In this document: piece by piece, positions 34,059 to 43,977 of the stretch
How positions within the stretch are numbered: position 1 is the stretch's first letter
Layout of the letters: each line of letters starts with the position of its first letter
Source: Candidatus Schekmanbacteria bacterium
Lineage (GTDB): Bacteria > CSSED10-310 > JACPHN01
Length of the DNA stretch: 64,000 nt
Assembly (NCBI GenBank): GCA_016188575.1
Contig: JACPHN010000124.1
Location: forward strand, 53,908 to 117,907
Reading direction: 5' to 3'
The notes under the pieces: model-generated
The model's input: the letters and a program-made list of their open reading frames with translations, nothing else
Told to the model about the DNA's origin: nothing
Databases searched by the model: none
Translations under genes and position numbers: made by a program

Positions 34059-35103
34059 AAGCCTCTATGTAGCACTCGGCACCGCGACCGGGGGTGCAGC
34101 GGCGCCGGGCGCCGGGGAGCTGCTCCGCCGTGGCGTGGGCGACGATGCCGCTGTGTTCGCCGGGCCGCGTGCGGATGAAGCATACGTGGTCTCGACGGAT
34201 TCCATGAATGAGGGCGTGCACTTTCGCCTGGCGTGGGCGCCGCCCCGCCAAGTTGGCGCGAAACTCATCGCCGTAAGCGTGAGCGACGTGATCGCGATGG
34301 GTGCCGTGCCGCGCTTCGGCCTGCTGAACCTGGCGGCACCGCGCGTGAGCGGCGCGGACGGTGGGCGTGGCCCGACTGATCTGCTCTGGGAGATCTTCCT
34401 CGGGGCGTCGGCCGCCGCGGCGCGCTACGGCGTGACGCTCATCGGTGGGGATACGACGGCGACCGCCGCGGGCCTCGCGCTCGCCAGCACAGTCATCGGC
34501 GTTGGACCGTCCGACCGGCTACTCTTTCGATCAGGTGCCCGCCCCGGCGACGCGCTCTTCGTGTCGGGCGAGCTGGGAGCGGCGGCGACCGGATTGTGGC
34601 TGCTGGAGATGGACCTGGATCGGCGGATGCGGCTCCTCGACCGGGCGCCAGAGCTCAAGGACGCGATCGATAGACAGCTCTGCCCGGACCTCAGCGATGA
34701 GCTCGAGCTCGGGCCGGCGCTCGCCCGCGACCGCCTCGCCACCGCCATGATGGACATTTCCGACGGCCTGGCGACGGATCTTCGGAGCCTCTGCGCCGCC
34801 TCCCGGGTGGGGGCGCTGGTTGACGTTGGCGCTCTGCCCCGGTCGCCGGCCGCGGTCAGCGCGGGGCGGTTGGGCTGCCCAATCGAAGCGTCGGCTCTCT
34901 GTGGCGGCGAAGACTATCGGCTCCTTTTTAGTGCGCGCCCGGCCGCGACGGCGGCGCTCGCCCTACTACCCCGGCCGCCGGTGCGAATCGGCGTCATGAC
35001 CAGCCCGGAGGACGGCATCGTGTTCGCACGCGAGGGCAAGCCGCTGAACGGCGATCTCTTCGGCTACGACGCGTTTCCGTGCGCCGTGCACCCGGAGAGC
35101 TGA
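34009..35103 (+). CDS. thiL: Thiamine-monophosphate kinase ThiL
   Basis: The protein has 364 residues from GTG 34009, overlapping lon by 50 bp. Family motifs are GVGDDAAVF, STDSMNEGVHF, LIAVSVSDVIAMGA, LIGGDTT, MMDISDGLATDL and LCGGEDYRLLF. It phosphorylates thiamine phosphate to thiamine diphosphate. The 50-bp overlap is long; a later start would cut into the N-terminus, but GTG or ATG choices between 34009 and about 34070 are hard to rank. Confidence 0.92.
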   Translation: MKPHPPAGPHGEQAFLESLYVALGTATGGAAAPGAGELLRRGVGDDAAVFAGPRADEAYVVSTDSMNEGVHFRLAWAPPRQVGAKLIAVSVSDVIAMGAVPRFGLLNLAAPRVSGADGGRGPTDLLWEIFLGASAAAARYGVTLIGGDTTATAAGLALASTVIGVGPSDRLLFRSGARPGDALFVSGELGAAATGLWLLEMDLDRRMRLLDRAPELKDAIDRQLCPDLSDELELGPALARDRLATAMMDISDGLATDLRSLCAASRVGALVDVGALPRSPAAVSAGRLGCPIEASALCGGEDYRLLFSARPAATAALALLPRPPVRIGVMTSPEDGIVFAREGKPLNGDLFGYDAFPCAVHPES

Positions 35104-35299
35104 CCGCGCCGCCGCACGGAGATCGGGCCAGGCTCCCTCCCATCGATTGAAGGGGAGGTGAGGTGGAGGGCGCCGTCGCGTCGACGTAAAACCGGCGCTG
35201 GATTTGGGAAGATGCCCGCAGTGACGGGACGACACGCGGAGCACCGCCGGCTGGCCGGAGGGGACGGACGCGAGGTCCCCTCGCCCGAAACCGATGGGC

Positions 35300-36217
35300 T
35301 CAGCTTTCCGGGCCATCCAGGGCCTCCTCCACCGAGCCCGCGGAGATCGCCCGTCGATGCCAGCAATCGAGCCTCTCGGGATCGCGGCACGAGCGGATCC
35401 GCTCGCGCTGCTCGTCGCTGACGGGCAGGCCGCGGACCTCGAACACGGCAAGCACATCCTCGGCCATGCCTTTGGCCATGCCTTTGGCCATGCCTTTGGC
35501 CATGCCCTCCGCCTCTCCCTCTTCGAGCCAGCGGCGGATGTACTTGTGGTAGAGCTCACTCTGGGGTTGGTATTCCTTCAGGTCGAGCATGTTTTCGAGC
35601 ACCTTCCTCGCGGCTTCTCCCAAGTGCTGCCAGATGAGATCAGTATAAGGCAGGGCGCGCTCGGGCTCAAGCTCGGCGGCGGCCTGAAGCGCCGGCACTG
35701 CCACAGCCAGGCCGTTGTCCTCGCCGCCATGGGCAATTGCCGAGATCAGGGCAAGCTCGGGGTTGCGGCGGGCCTGCTCGGAGTCGATGAGCCGCGGGAT
35801 TGCTGCGCGGGAGAGCACCGTGGGGAGGAGGTCGAAGCCGGGGTGGCCGGTGCGGATCGGCCGGGCCGCCCAGCGGGCGACCGCGTCGTCGGGTGCGAGC
35901 ACCATGAGCCAGACGTCGCAATCGTAACGCGCCGCCGCCGCGGTCACATAGTTGGGCCAGGAGCGGCGCTTGGCGTCGTCTCTTGCGAGCTGGACCTCGA
36001 GGATCACGGCGAGCGTCGCCGCGCCTGCCTGCTCGAAAACGACGAGGAGGTCGGCGCGCCAGGGAACGGGGAGGATCGCGACGGCATCGGGGTCGTCGGT
36101 GCGGGCGCGGTTGTGGGCCGGAACCGGTGCATGGCGCACGCCGGGCAACAGCTCGAGCAGCAGCTCGGGGCGGCGGCGAAACGCATCGACGAGGACTTCG
36201 TGGAGCTCTGACAGCAT
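35300..36217 (-). CDS. Rpn/PD-(D/E)XK-type nuclease
   Basis: The protein has 305 residues from ATG 36217 (MLSELHEVLVDAFRRRPEL); an earlier ATG at 36235 is possible. The nuclease core is RADLLVVFE...LAVILEVQLARD, the D...ExQ pattern of the recombination-promoting nuclease / transposase-31 group. The C-terminal part carries four tandem copies of the motif AKGM, encoded by a 12-bp repeat (35462-35505), a frequent feature of this family. Its role in the cell is uncertain, and such genes spread horizontally. Confidence 0.75.
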   Translation of the reverse strand: MLSELHEVLVDAFRRRPELLLELLPGVRHAPVPAHNRARTDDPDAVAILPVPWRADLLVVFEQAGAATLAVILEVQLARDDAKRRSWPNYVTAAAARYDCDVWLMVLAPDDAVARWAARPIRTGHPGFDLLPTVLSRAAIPRLIDSEQARRNPELALISAIAHGGEDNGLAVAVPALQAAAELEPERALPYTDLIWQHLGEAARKVLENMLDLKEYQPQSELYHKYIRRWLEEGEAEGMAKGMAKGMAKGMAEDVLAVFEVRGLPVSDEQRERIRSCRDPERLDCWHRRAISAGSVEEALDGPES

Positions 36218-36271
36218 GGCGGGACAACCTACCATCCGGGACCGTGACGTGCAATCGCCGCACGTCGCTAC

Positions 36272-36383
36272 GACCGGTTTCCTCGCCCTGCAACTGCCGC
36301 CGTCGCAATCTCGTCCAGAAGAGTCGTTCAGCGTCGGTCATCTCGGTTCTCGGAGAGCGGGCGCGAGCGCGTTGTTGCGCCAT
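36272..36383 (-). pseudogene. DUF559 (VSR-like endonuclease) N-terminal remnant
   Basis: A roughly 37-codon minus-strand fragment reads MAQQRARARSPRTEMTDAERLFWTRLRRR, matching the start of DUF559 proteins (RARxLRxxMTDAExxLWxxLR). After about 36272 the similarity ends and the frame continues as the antisense of the nuclease gene, so the gene is truncated. Confidence 0.6.
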
Positions 36384-36777
36384 TCCTGATCTCCCGTCTG
36401 TCCCCCAGCAAGCGGGGGGGGGAGGCGAACAGTTACGACCCAACGGATTGGTTGCCCCGGTGAGTCTTCTATTTCAGAGACTAATATCCATAATATCCGG
36501 ATAACATCCTGCACCTGATGACGCGCTGCGCCTTGACACGCTCGTCGTAATCCGGTAACCAGATGTTCGCAGGAAAATCGGCGAAAGGTGACATGCATGC
36601 TTTGTGAGTCAATGCGACTATTTACAGACCGTCAAAGCGTTGACTTGTCGAGTGCGCCTCACCTGGAGACGATCCTTCGCCTCGCGAATGCTCGCACCAG
36701 CTCTCCCCTTTCTTCCGCCGATCCCCGTCTTTCTCCAGCCCAGACTGCCCCCCCCCCGTCCACTGAAGGAGTCGCAC
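36384..36777. other. Intergenic region before the chemosensory operon
   Basis: There is no gene. A lower-GC patch (36470-36660) contains the dyad-like ATATCCATAATATCCGGAT and a TTGACA (36533) without a good -10. It probably holds the operon promoter, which I could not place. A G8 run occurs near 36414-36421. Confidence 0.4.
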
Positions 36778-37569
36778 ATGGTAGCTCTCCCGTATGGTCT
36801 CCGCCTCCGCGCGCCGCTGTTTCTCGCGCTCGCCGTATTCCTGCTCGGATCGACCCCTGCCCTGTCACCTGCCCAGGCGCTGCGCCTGAATGGCGCGACC
36901 ACGGTGCAAAAGCGTATCGTGGAACCGAACCAGGCCGCGCTCCAAACCGCGCTGGGCGTATCTCTGAGCGTCGCCGGCAATGGTACGGGCCCGGGCCTCA
37001 TCGATCTCCTCGAGGGGCGGGCGGATGTCGCCATGGCCTCGGAGTCGCTGGAGATGGCCGTGGAGTCCGCCAAAGCCGTGGCCGCGAAGAAGGGGACCAC
37101 GCTCCCCGATACCTCGGACCTCCGAGCTCACCCGCTGGTGGAAGACGTCATCGTTCCGATCGTCCACAAGGCAAACCCGGTGGCCGCGCTGAGCTTCGAG
37201 CAGCTCGCGGGTCTGTGCACAGGGAAGATTACCGACTGGAAGGAAGTCGGAGGCGAGGCGTTGCCGGTGGCGGTGGTCACGGCGCAGGTCGGCGAGGCGA
37301 CCAGGCACGCCTTTCAGGTCTTGGTGATGGCGGGTGCCGACTACGCCGCCGGCGCCCGCGCGGTGAGCACCGTCCGCGAGGAGGTTGACCTGATAGCGAA
37401 GCTCAAGGGCGCGATCGGCGCGGTCAGTGAGAGCTTCGTCGATGCCAGCCGTGTCAAGGCCGTGCGCACCGACAAGATCAGCCGCCCGCTGATCCTGGTG
37501 ACGCGCGGGGAGCCGACGGAGAAGATCAAGGAGCTCGTGGACTTTCTCATTTCGAAGGCAGGCAAGTAG
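36778..37569 (+). CDS. PstS-like periplasmic substrate-binding protein
   Basis: The protein has 263 residues from ATG 36778 behind AAGGAG. The signal peptide is [22 protein letters not shown]. The PstS-type fold shows in [21 protein letters not shown] (the SGSTT-like anion loop), [61 protein letters not shown] and [10 protein letters not shown] at the end. No ABC permease is adjacent; instead the gene is 13 bp upstream of an MCP whose ribosome site overlaps this stop. I infer that it may present a ligand to that receptor. Confidence 0.8.
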   Translation: MVALPYGLRLRAPLFLALAVFLLGSTPALSPAQALRLNGATTVQKRIVEPNQAALQTALGVSLSVAGNGTGPGLIDLLEGRADVAMASESLEMAVESAKAVAAKKGTTLPDTSDLRAHPLVEDVIVPIVHKANPVAALSFEQLAGLCTGKITDWKEVGGEALPVAVVTAQVGEATRHAFQVLVMAGADYAAGARAVSTVREEVDLIAKLKGAIGAVSESFVDASRVKAVRTDKISRPLILVTRGEPTEKIKELVDFLISKAGK

Positions 37570-37582
37570 GAGGACAGGGCAG

Positions 37583-40081
37583 ATGGCAAAGGGGATCGGC
37601 GGGGCGCTGGGTCGGCGTCTGTTTGGGAGCATCCGGGCCAGGCTGGTGGTGGTTCCGGGCGCTGTCGTCCTGCTCGTCTTCGCAGCGCTCTTCGCCACGT
37701 TGGGTGGGATGATGAGGGCGACACTGGATTCGGCGGAGCGGGAAGAACGCGAAGACCACCTCGACATGGCGAGGCGCACGGTCGACAACCGGCTCGCGCA
37801 GCTACGGACCACGATGATGCTCGTCGCCGGCCAGCGCGGCCTGGCGGATGGCTACTTCGGGGCCGGAGCGGGCGACAGGAGCCTGCTCGAGACCTTTGTC
37901 GGAGAGCTCCTGCGGGTCGGCGAATACTCGCGAGTGGCGGCGCTCGACGCCAAGGGGGCCGTGCTCGCTTCGGCCGCCACCGCAGGGACCGAGTCGGTGC
38001 CGGAGAGCGTCGCGCGGGCGCCGAGGGTGGCCGCCGTGTTGACCGCGAAGACTGTGGGATCGGGCGGCACGGCGCTCAGCGAGCTGGTCTCGGCCGAGGT
38101 GGCGGCGGCAGGTGACGCATTGGTGATCCGCGCCGTCGCGCCCGCCCTCGATGTGGAGACCGTGGTGGGCACCGTCGTCGGAGAGGTGATGCTGGACGAC
38201 TCGTTTCTTGCCAGCGTCAAGGCGCTGCTCGGCAGCGGCACCGAGTTTGCTTTGTTGGTGCGCGGCCGCCTGCAGGCATCCACGCTGCAAGCGGCCGAGG
38301 TCCAACGCTACCTGGAGGTCGCTGCCGCACAGAGCGCAGAGGGGTTCGTGGGCACAGACGACACCGCACTCGGCTATCTGGCGAAGCCCCTGGGTGGCAA
38401 GGACCTGGAGGCGTTTCTCATCGTCGGTCACTGGCGGACATTTACCGAGGGCATGTTGAGCCGCCTGAGCTGGGGTCTCTTGCTCGGTGCCGGTGTGGCG
38501 TCCCTGCTCCTGATCGTGACCAACACCGTGATGGGAGCCCGGATCGGCAAGGCGCTGGGGGGGATTACGAGGGTCGCGGAACGGCTGGCCGCAGGGCAGA
38601 TCAAGAGCACGGTTGTCGAGCAGGATCGGCAGGACGAGCTCGGGTCGTTGCAGGCCAGCTTCGCGCGCATGGTCGCCCATCTTGCCGCGCTCGTGGAGCG
38701 AGCGAAGCGAATCGCCGCGGGGGAGCTGGGCTCGGAGGCGGTGGAGAAGCGCCTGCGCGAGGGAGCGACGGCGTCCGAGGTGGCGCGAGCAGCAGAGTCC
38801 GAGGGAGATCTCGCCTCCGCGTTTGCCGCCATGGAGGTTCAGCTACGGATCCTGACGGTTCAGGCGCGCCTCATCGCGCGCGAGGAGCTCAGTCATCCGC
38901 TGCTGGCCGAATGCCAGGGTGGCGAGCTCGGCGAAGCTTTCTCGGCGATGGTGCGCAACCTGCGGCACGCGGCCGAACAGGCTGCGGCCATTGCCGAGGG
39001 CGACCTCGTCTCCGCCACCGTCGACCAGGCAACGAAGGGCGAGCTCAGCGAAGCCTTCACCCACATGGTCCTCAGCCTACGGGCGCTGGTTGCCGAAATC
39101 ACCGAGGTGTCAGGGTCCTTCCTCGTGGCGGCAGAGGAGCTCGTGGCGACCAACCAACAAGTGGCGCAGGGGGCAAAGGATCAGGCCGACCAGGTGGGAA
39201 GCGCCTCGACGGCGATGAACGAGCTCGCTACTTCCATCCAGCAGGTCGCCACGTCGACGCGCGACAGCGTGGCGCTTGCGGAAAAGAGCAACGAGACCGT
39301 CAGCCGGGGCCGTGAAGCCGTGGCGCGGACGGTAAGCTCCATGGGGCAGATCCACGAGACCGTGTCGGTCGCGGCGCAGGACGTCCGGCGCCTGGGCGAG
39401 CGCAGCCGGGAAATCGGCAAGATCGTGGACGTCATCAGCGACATCGCCCGGCAGACCAACCTGCTGGCGCTCAATGCCGCGATCGAGGCGGCGCGTGCGG
39501 GCGAGCAGGGGAAGGGGTTCGCCGTAGTGGCCGATCAGGTAGCCAAGCTGGCGGAACGTTCGGGCCGCTCCGCCAAGGAGATCGCGGAGCTGATCGAGGA
39601 GATTCAGCGCAGCACGCAGGAAGTCGTGCAGGCCATGATCGCCGGGACGACGAGCGTCGAGGCAGGGGTACGCCTGGCCGACGGGGCCGGGGCCGCGCTC
39701 GCGGACATCGAGCAGGTGATGCATCGCATGATCGCGGCCGTGACCGAGATCGGCGGGGTAACCCGACAGCAGGCCTCGACGGGGGATCACGTCTCCAGCT
39801 CGCTCGACCAGATCGTCGCCGTCTCTCGCGAATCGGCGGCGGCGACCAGCCAGACGCTCCAGCGCGTCGAAAGCCTGCGGGAAATGGCCGAGAACCTCAG
39901 GGAGGCGGTGTCCAGGTTTCGCGTGGAGGAAGGCCAGGGAGCCGGCGGCCACGGTCGAGCCGGCCGGAGTGACGGCGCTCAGGCACGGCGAGGAGCTGGC
40001 GGCGACGGTACCAGGGTCACGCTGTCCAACGTCGCGGCGGGCAGCCGGGGGAGCGTTCGCGTGAGACTGCGCGATGCCTGA
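37583..40081 (+). CDS. Methyl-accepting chemotaxis protein with multiple HAMP-like repeats
   Basis: The protein has 832 residues. TM1 is near residues 18-42 ([20 protein letters not shown]), with a periplasmic sensing region to about 285 and TM2 near 290-315 ([20 protein letters not shown]). At least two, probably three, HAMP-like modules follow ([35 protein letters not shown]). The signalling hairpin tip [27 protein letters not shown] is intact. It feeds CheA through CheW. The C-terminal tail is Gly/Arg-rich without a CheR-docking pentapeptide. It overlaps cheW by eight bases. Confidence 0.95.
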   Translation: MAKGIGGALGRRLFGSIRARLVVVPGAVVLLVFAALFATLGGMMRATLDSAEREEREDHLDMARRTVDNRLAQLRTTMMLVAGQRGLADGYFGAGAGDRSLLETFVGELLRVGEYSRVAALDAKGAVLASAATAGTESVPESVARAPRVAAVLTAKTVGSGGTALSELVSAEVAAAGDALVIRAVAPALDVETVVGTVVGEVMLDDSFLASVKALLGSGTEFALLVRGRLQASTLQAAEVQRYLEVAAAQSAEGFVGTDDTALGYLAKPLGGKDLEAFLIVGHWRTFTEGMLSRLSWGLLLGAGVASLLLIVTNTVMGARIGKALGGITRVAERLAAGQIKSTVVEQDRQDELGSLQASFARMVAHLAALVERAKRIAAGELGSEAVEKRLREGATASEVARAAESEGDLASAFAAMEVQLRILTVQARLIAREELSHPLLAECQGGELGEAFSAMVRNLRHAAEQAAAIAEGDLVSATVDQATKGELSEAFTHMVLSLRALVAEITEVSGSFLVAAEELVATNQQVAQGAKDQADQVGSASTAMNELATSIQQVATSTRDSVALAEKSNETVSRGREAVARTVSSMGQIHETVSVAAQDVRRLGERSREIGKIVDVISDIARQTNLLALNAAIEAARAGEQGKGFAVVADQVAKLAERSGRSAKEIAELIEEIQRSTQEVVQAMIAGTTSVEAGVRLADGAGAALADIEQVMHRMIAAVTEIGGVTRQQASTGDHVSSSLDQIVAVSRESAAATSQTLQRVESLREMAENLREAVSRFRVEEGQGAGGHGRAGRSDGAQARRGAGGDGTRVTLSNVAAGSRGSVRVRLRDA

Positions 40082-40547
40082 CCCCCGGGCAACTGCGGTG
40101 GGCTCACTTCGCCAGCTCGTGACCTTCCACCTCGCCGGTGAGCGCTACGCGCTCGACATCGCCGGCGTCCGCGAGATCCTGGATCTGCCCACGATCACCC
40201 CCATTCCGCTGACGCCGCCCTTCGTCCAGGGCGTCGTCAACGTCAGGGGTGAGATCATTGCGTGCATCGACCCTGCCGGCATCCTGGGACTCCAGCGAAC
40301 CGCGTCCACCGAGTCGCCGGCGCTGCTCGTGGCCATGTGCGGCAAGCGCTGCCTGGCACTGGTGGTCGATGCGGTGACCGGTGTTCGCCACGTCCCGGAA
40401 TGCGACCTCGAAGCGCCCTCGCCGACTCTGTCGAGCGCGGCGACGGACTTTCTGCAGGCGATCGCCCAGCGAGGCGAGGAGCCCCTGATGATCCTCGACC
40501 TGGACAAGTTCCTGGCGGCGGATGCGCTGCGGGCGCTCTACGGGTGA
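40074..40547 (+). CDS. cheW: Chemotaxis coupling protein CheW
   Basis: The protein has 157 residues with the CheW pattern [59 protein letters not shown] and [11 protein letters not shown]...ILDLDKFLA. It links the MCP hairpin to CheA. The gene lies between the receptor and cheR and overlaps the receptor gene. Confidence 0.95.
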   Translation: MPDPRATAVGSLRQLVTFHLAGERYALDIAGVREILDLPTITPIPLTPPFVQGVVNVRGEIIACIDPAGILGLQRTASTESPALLVAMCGKRCLALVVDAVTGVRHVPECDLEAPSPTLSSAATDFLQAIAQRGEEPLMILDLDKFLAADALRALYG

Positions 40548-40552
40548 CGCCG

Positions 40553-41386
40553 ATGGACGTGGAGATCAGTCGCGGCGAGTATGAGGCAGTCGTGGAGGTC
40601 GTCCGGCGCGCGAGCGGTATGGACTGTGGCGCACGCCGCCCGGACTTTCTGCTGCGGCGCCTGAGCGAGCGCATGACGAGCTTGGGCGTCGACTCGCTCG
40701 CCGGCTACCTTCCCATGCTCGCGGCCGCCGATGCCGCGCGCGGGGAGCTCGGCGAGCTCATTAACCTGCTGTGCATCCCCGAGACCTTCTTCTTCCGGGA
40801 TGAGGAGCTGTTCGAAGCGCTACGACTCCGCGTCGTGCCCGAGCTGGTGCGCCGGGCCGCCGCCCGCGGCGGTGCGCGACGACTGCTCGTCTGGAGCGCC
40901 GCGTGCGCCACTGGTGAGGAGGCCTATTCCCTGGCGATGGTCCTCGAGGAGGCGCTTTCCGCCGTGCTCGGCTGGTCCGGCAGCGTGCTCGCCACGGACA
41001 TCTCGGCGCAGTCGCTGGCGGTTGCGCGCACCGCCGCCTACCGCGGCGGCAGTTTTCGCCAAGTCCTCCCGAGCTGGGCGGCCCGCTGGTTCACCACTGC
41101 TCCCGGCGGCCAGCGAAAGGTAGTCGACTCGATCCGCAACCTCGTCGAGCTGCGCCGTCACAACCTGGTTTCGGACCTCTACCCGGTGGGCGTCGATCTG
41201 GTCCTGTGCCGCAACGTGTTGATGTACTTCCGAAATGCGACCGCACTGGGGGTGCTGGAACGTCTCCGGGACGCGCTGGTCCCCGGCGGCTGCCTGGTGA
41301 TTGGCGAGGCCGAGCAGATGCGGGGGGAAGTCGTGGGCATGGAGCGGTGGCACATCGCCGGCCGAACCATTTGGAGGAAGGCGTAG
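40553..41386 (+). CDS. cheR: Chemotaxis methyltransferase CheR
   Basis: The protein has 277 residues from ATG 40553; GTG 40544, overlapping the cheW stop, is an alternative. The N-terminal helical domain (RRLSERMTSLGVDSLAGYL, IPETFFFRD) is followed by the SAM-binding domain (LVWSAACATGEEAYSLAMVL, VLATDISAQSLAVART, VDLVLCRNVLMYF). It methylates receptor glutamates for adaptation, with CheB three genes downstream. Confidence 0.95.
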   Translation: MDVEISRGEYEAVVEVVRRASGMDCGARRPDFLLRRLSERMTSLGVDSLAGYLPMLAAADAARGELGELINLLCIPETFFFRDEELFEALRLRVVPELVRRAAARGGARRLLVWSAACATGEEAYSLAMVLEEALSAVLGWSGSVLATDISAQSLAVARTAAYRGGSFRQVLPSWAARWFTTAPGGQRKVVDSIRNLVELRRHNLVSDLYPVGVDLVLCRNVLMYFRNATALGVLERLRDALVPGGCLVIGEAEQMRGEVVGMERWHIAGRTIWRKA

Positions 41387-41390
41387 CAGC

Positions 41391-43649
41391 ATGGCGAACG
41401 CGGGAGTATCCGGTGCCGGCGAGCCGGCGGGCGAGCTCAGGCAGCTCTTGCTTGCGGCCGAGGCCTCGCCGGGGCAGGGCAGCGCCTTCAGCCGCGGTCA
41501 GCGTCTGGCCAGTGAGGTGGGCCGGGTATTTGCCCAAGCCGGTGCCCGCGATCTCGCCGACCTCGCCGAACAGGTCGCCGCCGTCCTCGGAATGGTCACA
41601 ATGGAGCTTCTGGCCCCGCGCAAGGAAGTGTTCCATCTGCTCTTCGATGCGGTCGCCTGTTTTGTCGGAGAGAGCGACGGACCGGCGCGGGCGCAGGCGC
41701 TCGCGAGCCGTCTCCGGGGGCTCATCGAGGCGGACATCACGGGCGGCGTCCTGCCCCGGGACGAGCAGGCGGCTCCCAATCCCGGGGACCCGCCTCCCGC
41801 CGTCGACGCTCGCGACGAGACGCTCGCCCCTGAGCTCCTTGCCGAGCTCATGACCGAAGCGGACGAGATCCTCGTTCAGCTCGATCGCGACCTGATGCTG
41901 CTCGAAGAGGACCCGGAAAACGGCGATCTCGTCAACCGTATCTTTCGTGGGGTGCACACGATCAAGGGTGCGAGCGGCTTCGTGGGGCAGCGGGCAATCT
42001 ACGAAGTCTCCAATGTCATTGAGGAGATCCTGGATGGCCTGCGCAAAAAACGCATAGCCCCCAGCCCCGAGCTGATAGATGCGATCCTGGAAGGCACCCG
42101 GGTTCTCGCCGGCGTGGTGCGAGCCACACCGACTGGTGCCGGCGAGCCGGCGTCCGTGGACGAGACGATGCGGATGCTGCGCGGTCAGCTCGAACGAGCT
42201 GTCGGGGGCACAGCGGCCCAGGCGGGGCCAACCCAGCCGGCGGCCGGTGGCGCGGCCGACGTGACCAAGACCGCCGCTGTGTCGGTCGGGATCGAGCTGG
42301 AGCGGACGGTGCGCGTGGACGTGACCAAGCTCGACTTGCTGATGAACCGCGTGGGCGAGCTGCTGGTGCAGCGGATTCGCCTGGATCAGCTCGCCCGTCG
42401 GTTTGAAACGCTCACCGAGGAGGCCGAGACCCGCGCTCGCCGCTCGGCCGCGAATGGCCGCGGTGGGAGGGCGGATACCGAGTTTGAGCGCCACGCTGCA
42501 CTGCTGCGCTCCGCGTGCGACGAGCTACTGGCGGCGGGCGAGCACCTCGGCCGCCTCACGGCCGGGCTGCAGGACTCGGCCATCTCCACTCGCATGGTTC
42601 CGGTGTCGTTCGTGCTCGACCGCTTTCCCCGTCTCGTCCGCAGCATCGCCCACGGACTGGGACGCGAGGTGCGGCTGGTGGTGGTGGGCGGCGCGACGGA
42701 GTGCGATCGGACCGTGATCGAGCACCTGGCGGATCCTCTGCTGCACCTGGTGCGCAACGCGATCGACCACGGCATCGAGCCGCCGGAGCGCCGCGCCGAG
42801 CGAGGCAAGCCGCGACAGGGTCTCATTCGCCTCGCGGCCTACCATCGCGGCAGCGATCTCGTCCTCGAGGTCGAAGACGACGGCGCCGGAATCGATACCG
42901 CGGCGCTGATCCGGCAGGCGCTCGCGCGTGGCATCCTGTCGGCCGCCGAGGCAGCGACGATGCCGGCTGACGAAGCTTTGCGGCTGATCTTCGCACCCGG
43001 TCTGTCCACGGCGACGCAGATAAGCGACATCTCCGGTCGAGGCGTGGGCATGGACGTCGTGGCGGCCAATATCGCCAAGCTCAAGGGGCGCGTGGTCGTG
43101 GAGAGCGAGCTGGGTGTAGGCACGCTGCTCACCATCCGCCTGCCCATCACCCTGGCCATCCTGGAGGCGCTGCTGGTGACGAGCGGCGGGCAGACGTTCG
43201 CGCTCCCGCTGGCGGCGGTGGAGCAGGCGCTGGAGGTGGCCGAGGCGGCCATCCGGCGCGTGGGGGGCCGCGAGGTCGTGCAGGTTCACGATCGCACGAT
43301 TACCCTGCTTCGCCTGCGCGAGCTGCTCCGCCTCACGGGCCAGGCCGCCGCCAGCGCCGACGGGCTTCCCGTCGTCCTGCTGGGCGCCGCCGAACGCCGG
43401 ATCGCAGTCGCGGTAGATACTCTCGCCGGCAAGCAGGAAGTCGTCGTCCGCACTCTGGGCACCGTGCTCGAACACGTGCCTTTCCTCGCCGGCGGCACCA
43501 TCATGGGCGACGGCGGCGTGGTTCCCATCCTCGACGTGGCGCAGATGGTGGAAGCGGCGTCCTCGGTCGACGGCGCCCCCGCGCAACCCAGCCGGGGCGC
43601 GCCCGCCCCGGCCCGCGTCAGCGGCTCGGGGCAGCCAGCCAAGGCCTGA
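41391..43649 (+). CDS. cheA: Chemotaxis histidine kinase CheA
   Basis: The protein has 752 residues from ATG 41391 behind GGAGGAAGG. Residues about 15-110 look like an HPt helix bundle without a phospho-His. The canonical HPt follows with His about 189 (FRGVHTIKGASGFVG). No CheY-binding P2 domain is visible in the short linker. P3 dimerisation (DVTKLDLLMNRVGELLV), P4 kinase (HLVRNAIDHGIE, VEDDGAGID, APGLSTA, GRGVGMDVV) and P5 CheW-like regulatory domains are complete. It autophosphorylates in response to the MCP; the visible output partner is CheB. Confidence 0.96.
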   Translation: MANAGVSGAGEPAGELRQLLLAAEASPGQGSAFSRGQRLASEVGRVFAQAGARDLADLAEQVAAVLGMVTMELLAPRKEVFHLLFDAVACFVGESDGPARAQALASRLRGLIEADITGGVLPRDEQAAPNPGDPPPAVDARDETLAPELLAELMTEADEILVQLDRDLMLLEEDPENGDLVNRIFRGVHTIKGASGFVGQRAIYEVSNVIEEILDGLRKKRIAPSPELIDAILEGTRVLAGVVRATPTGAGEPASVDETMRMLRGQLERAVGGTAAQAGPTQPAAGGAADVTKTAAVSVGIELERTVRVDVTKLDLLMNRVGELLVQRIRLDQLARRFETLTEEAETRARRSAANGRGGRADTEFERHAALLRSACDELLAAGEHLGRLTAGLQDSAISTRMVPVSFVLDRFPRLVRSIAHGLGREVRLVVVGGATECDRTVIEHLADPLLHLVRNAIDHGIEPPERRAERGKPRQGLIRLAAYHRGSDLVLEVEDDGAGIDTAALIRQALARGILSAAEAATMPADEALRLIFAPGLSTATQISDISGRGVGMDVVAANIAKLKGRVVVESELGVGTLLTIRLPITLAILEALLVTSGGQTFALPLAAVEQALEVAEAAIRRVGGREVVQVHDRTITLLRLRELLRLTGQAAASADGLPVVLLGAAERRIAVAVDTLAGKQEVVVRTLGTVLEHVPFLAGGTIMGDGGVVPILDVAQMVEAASSVDGAPAQPSRGAPAPARVSGSGQPAKA

Positions 43650-43651
43650 TC

Positions 43652-43942
43652 ATGCTGTTTTTCACCCCGGACGATCTGGCCATCCTCACCAACCACAACA
43701 AGGCGGCGGTGCTCGATGCCGTGGAGCGCTTCCTGGCCGGCGACGAGGCCACCTGTACGTGCCGCGAATGCCGCCTGGACATCGCCGCCATCACCCTCAA
43801 CCGCGTGCCCCCGCGCTACCTGGCGAGCGAGGAACACGCGCGCAGCCACGGAAGGACGGTGGCCGACGCCGATCCGGACCTGGTGCGCCGCGTGGTGGGC
43901 GAGGCGGCGGCGATCGTCGCCCGGCGACCCCACCATGACTGA
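43652..43942 (+). CDS. ComFB-family protein within the chemosensory operon
   Basis: The protein has 96 residues, starting two bases after the cheA stop. It shares the ComFB core with the gene at 4171: KAAVLDAVERFL..CTCRECRLDIAAITLNRVPPRYL, with CxCxxC cysteines. Its place between cheA and cheB implies co-expression and stoichiometric production with the chemosensory array. If ComFB proteins bind cyclic dinucleotides, as recalled, this would link the array to second-messenger level; that link is inference. Confidence 0.85.
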   Translation: MLFFTPDDLAILTNHNKAAVLDAVERFLAGDEATCTCRECRLDIAAITLNRVPPRYLASEEHARSHGRTVADADPDLVRRVVGEAAAIVARRPHHD

Positions 43943-43977
43943 AACCCGAGGGCGGCGCTGAGGAGTGCCCAACGTCA

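Noticed and set aside
35130..35180. Possible further MITE copy (GGGGAGGTGAGGTGGAGGG)
   Set aside because: Only the GC-rich TGAGGTGG stretch matches; the conserved core GTGATGCGCTTTCCGC and terminal repeats are absent.
35462..35505. Tandem 12-bp repeat, considered as a small repeat array
   Set aside because: It encodes the AKGM repeats inside the Rpn-type nuclease and is too short and uniform for CRISPR or regulatory arrays.
36395..36430. Another candidate MITE fragment with a G8 run
   Set aside because: Short GC-rich similarity only, not distinguishable from chance.
36533..36562. TTGACA with downstream TAACCA as the che operon promoter
   Set aside because: The -10 match is poor and more than 200 bp from the first gene; not strong enough to annotate.
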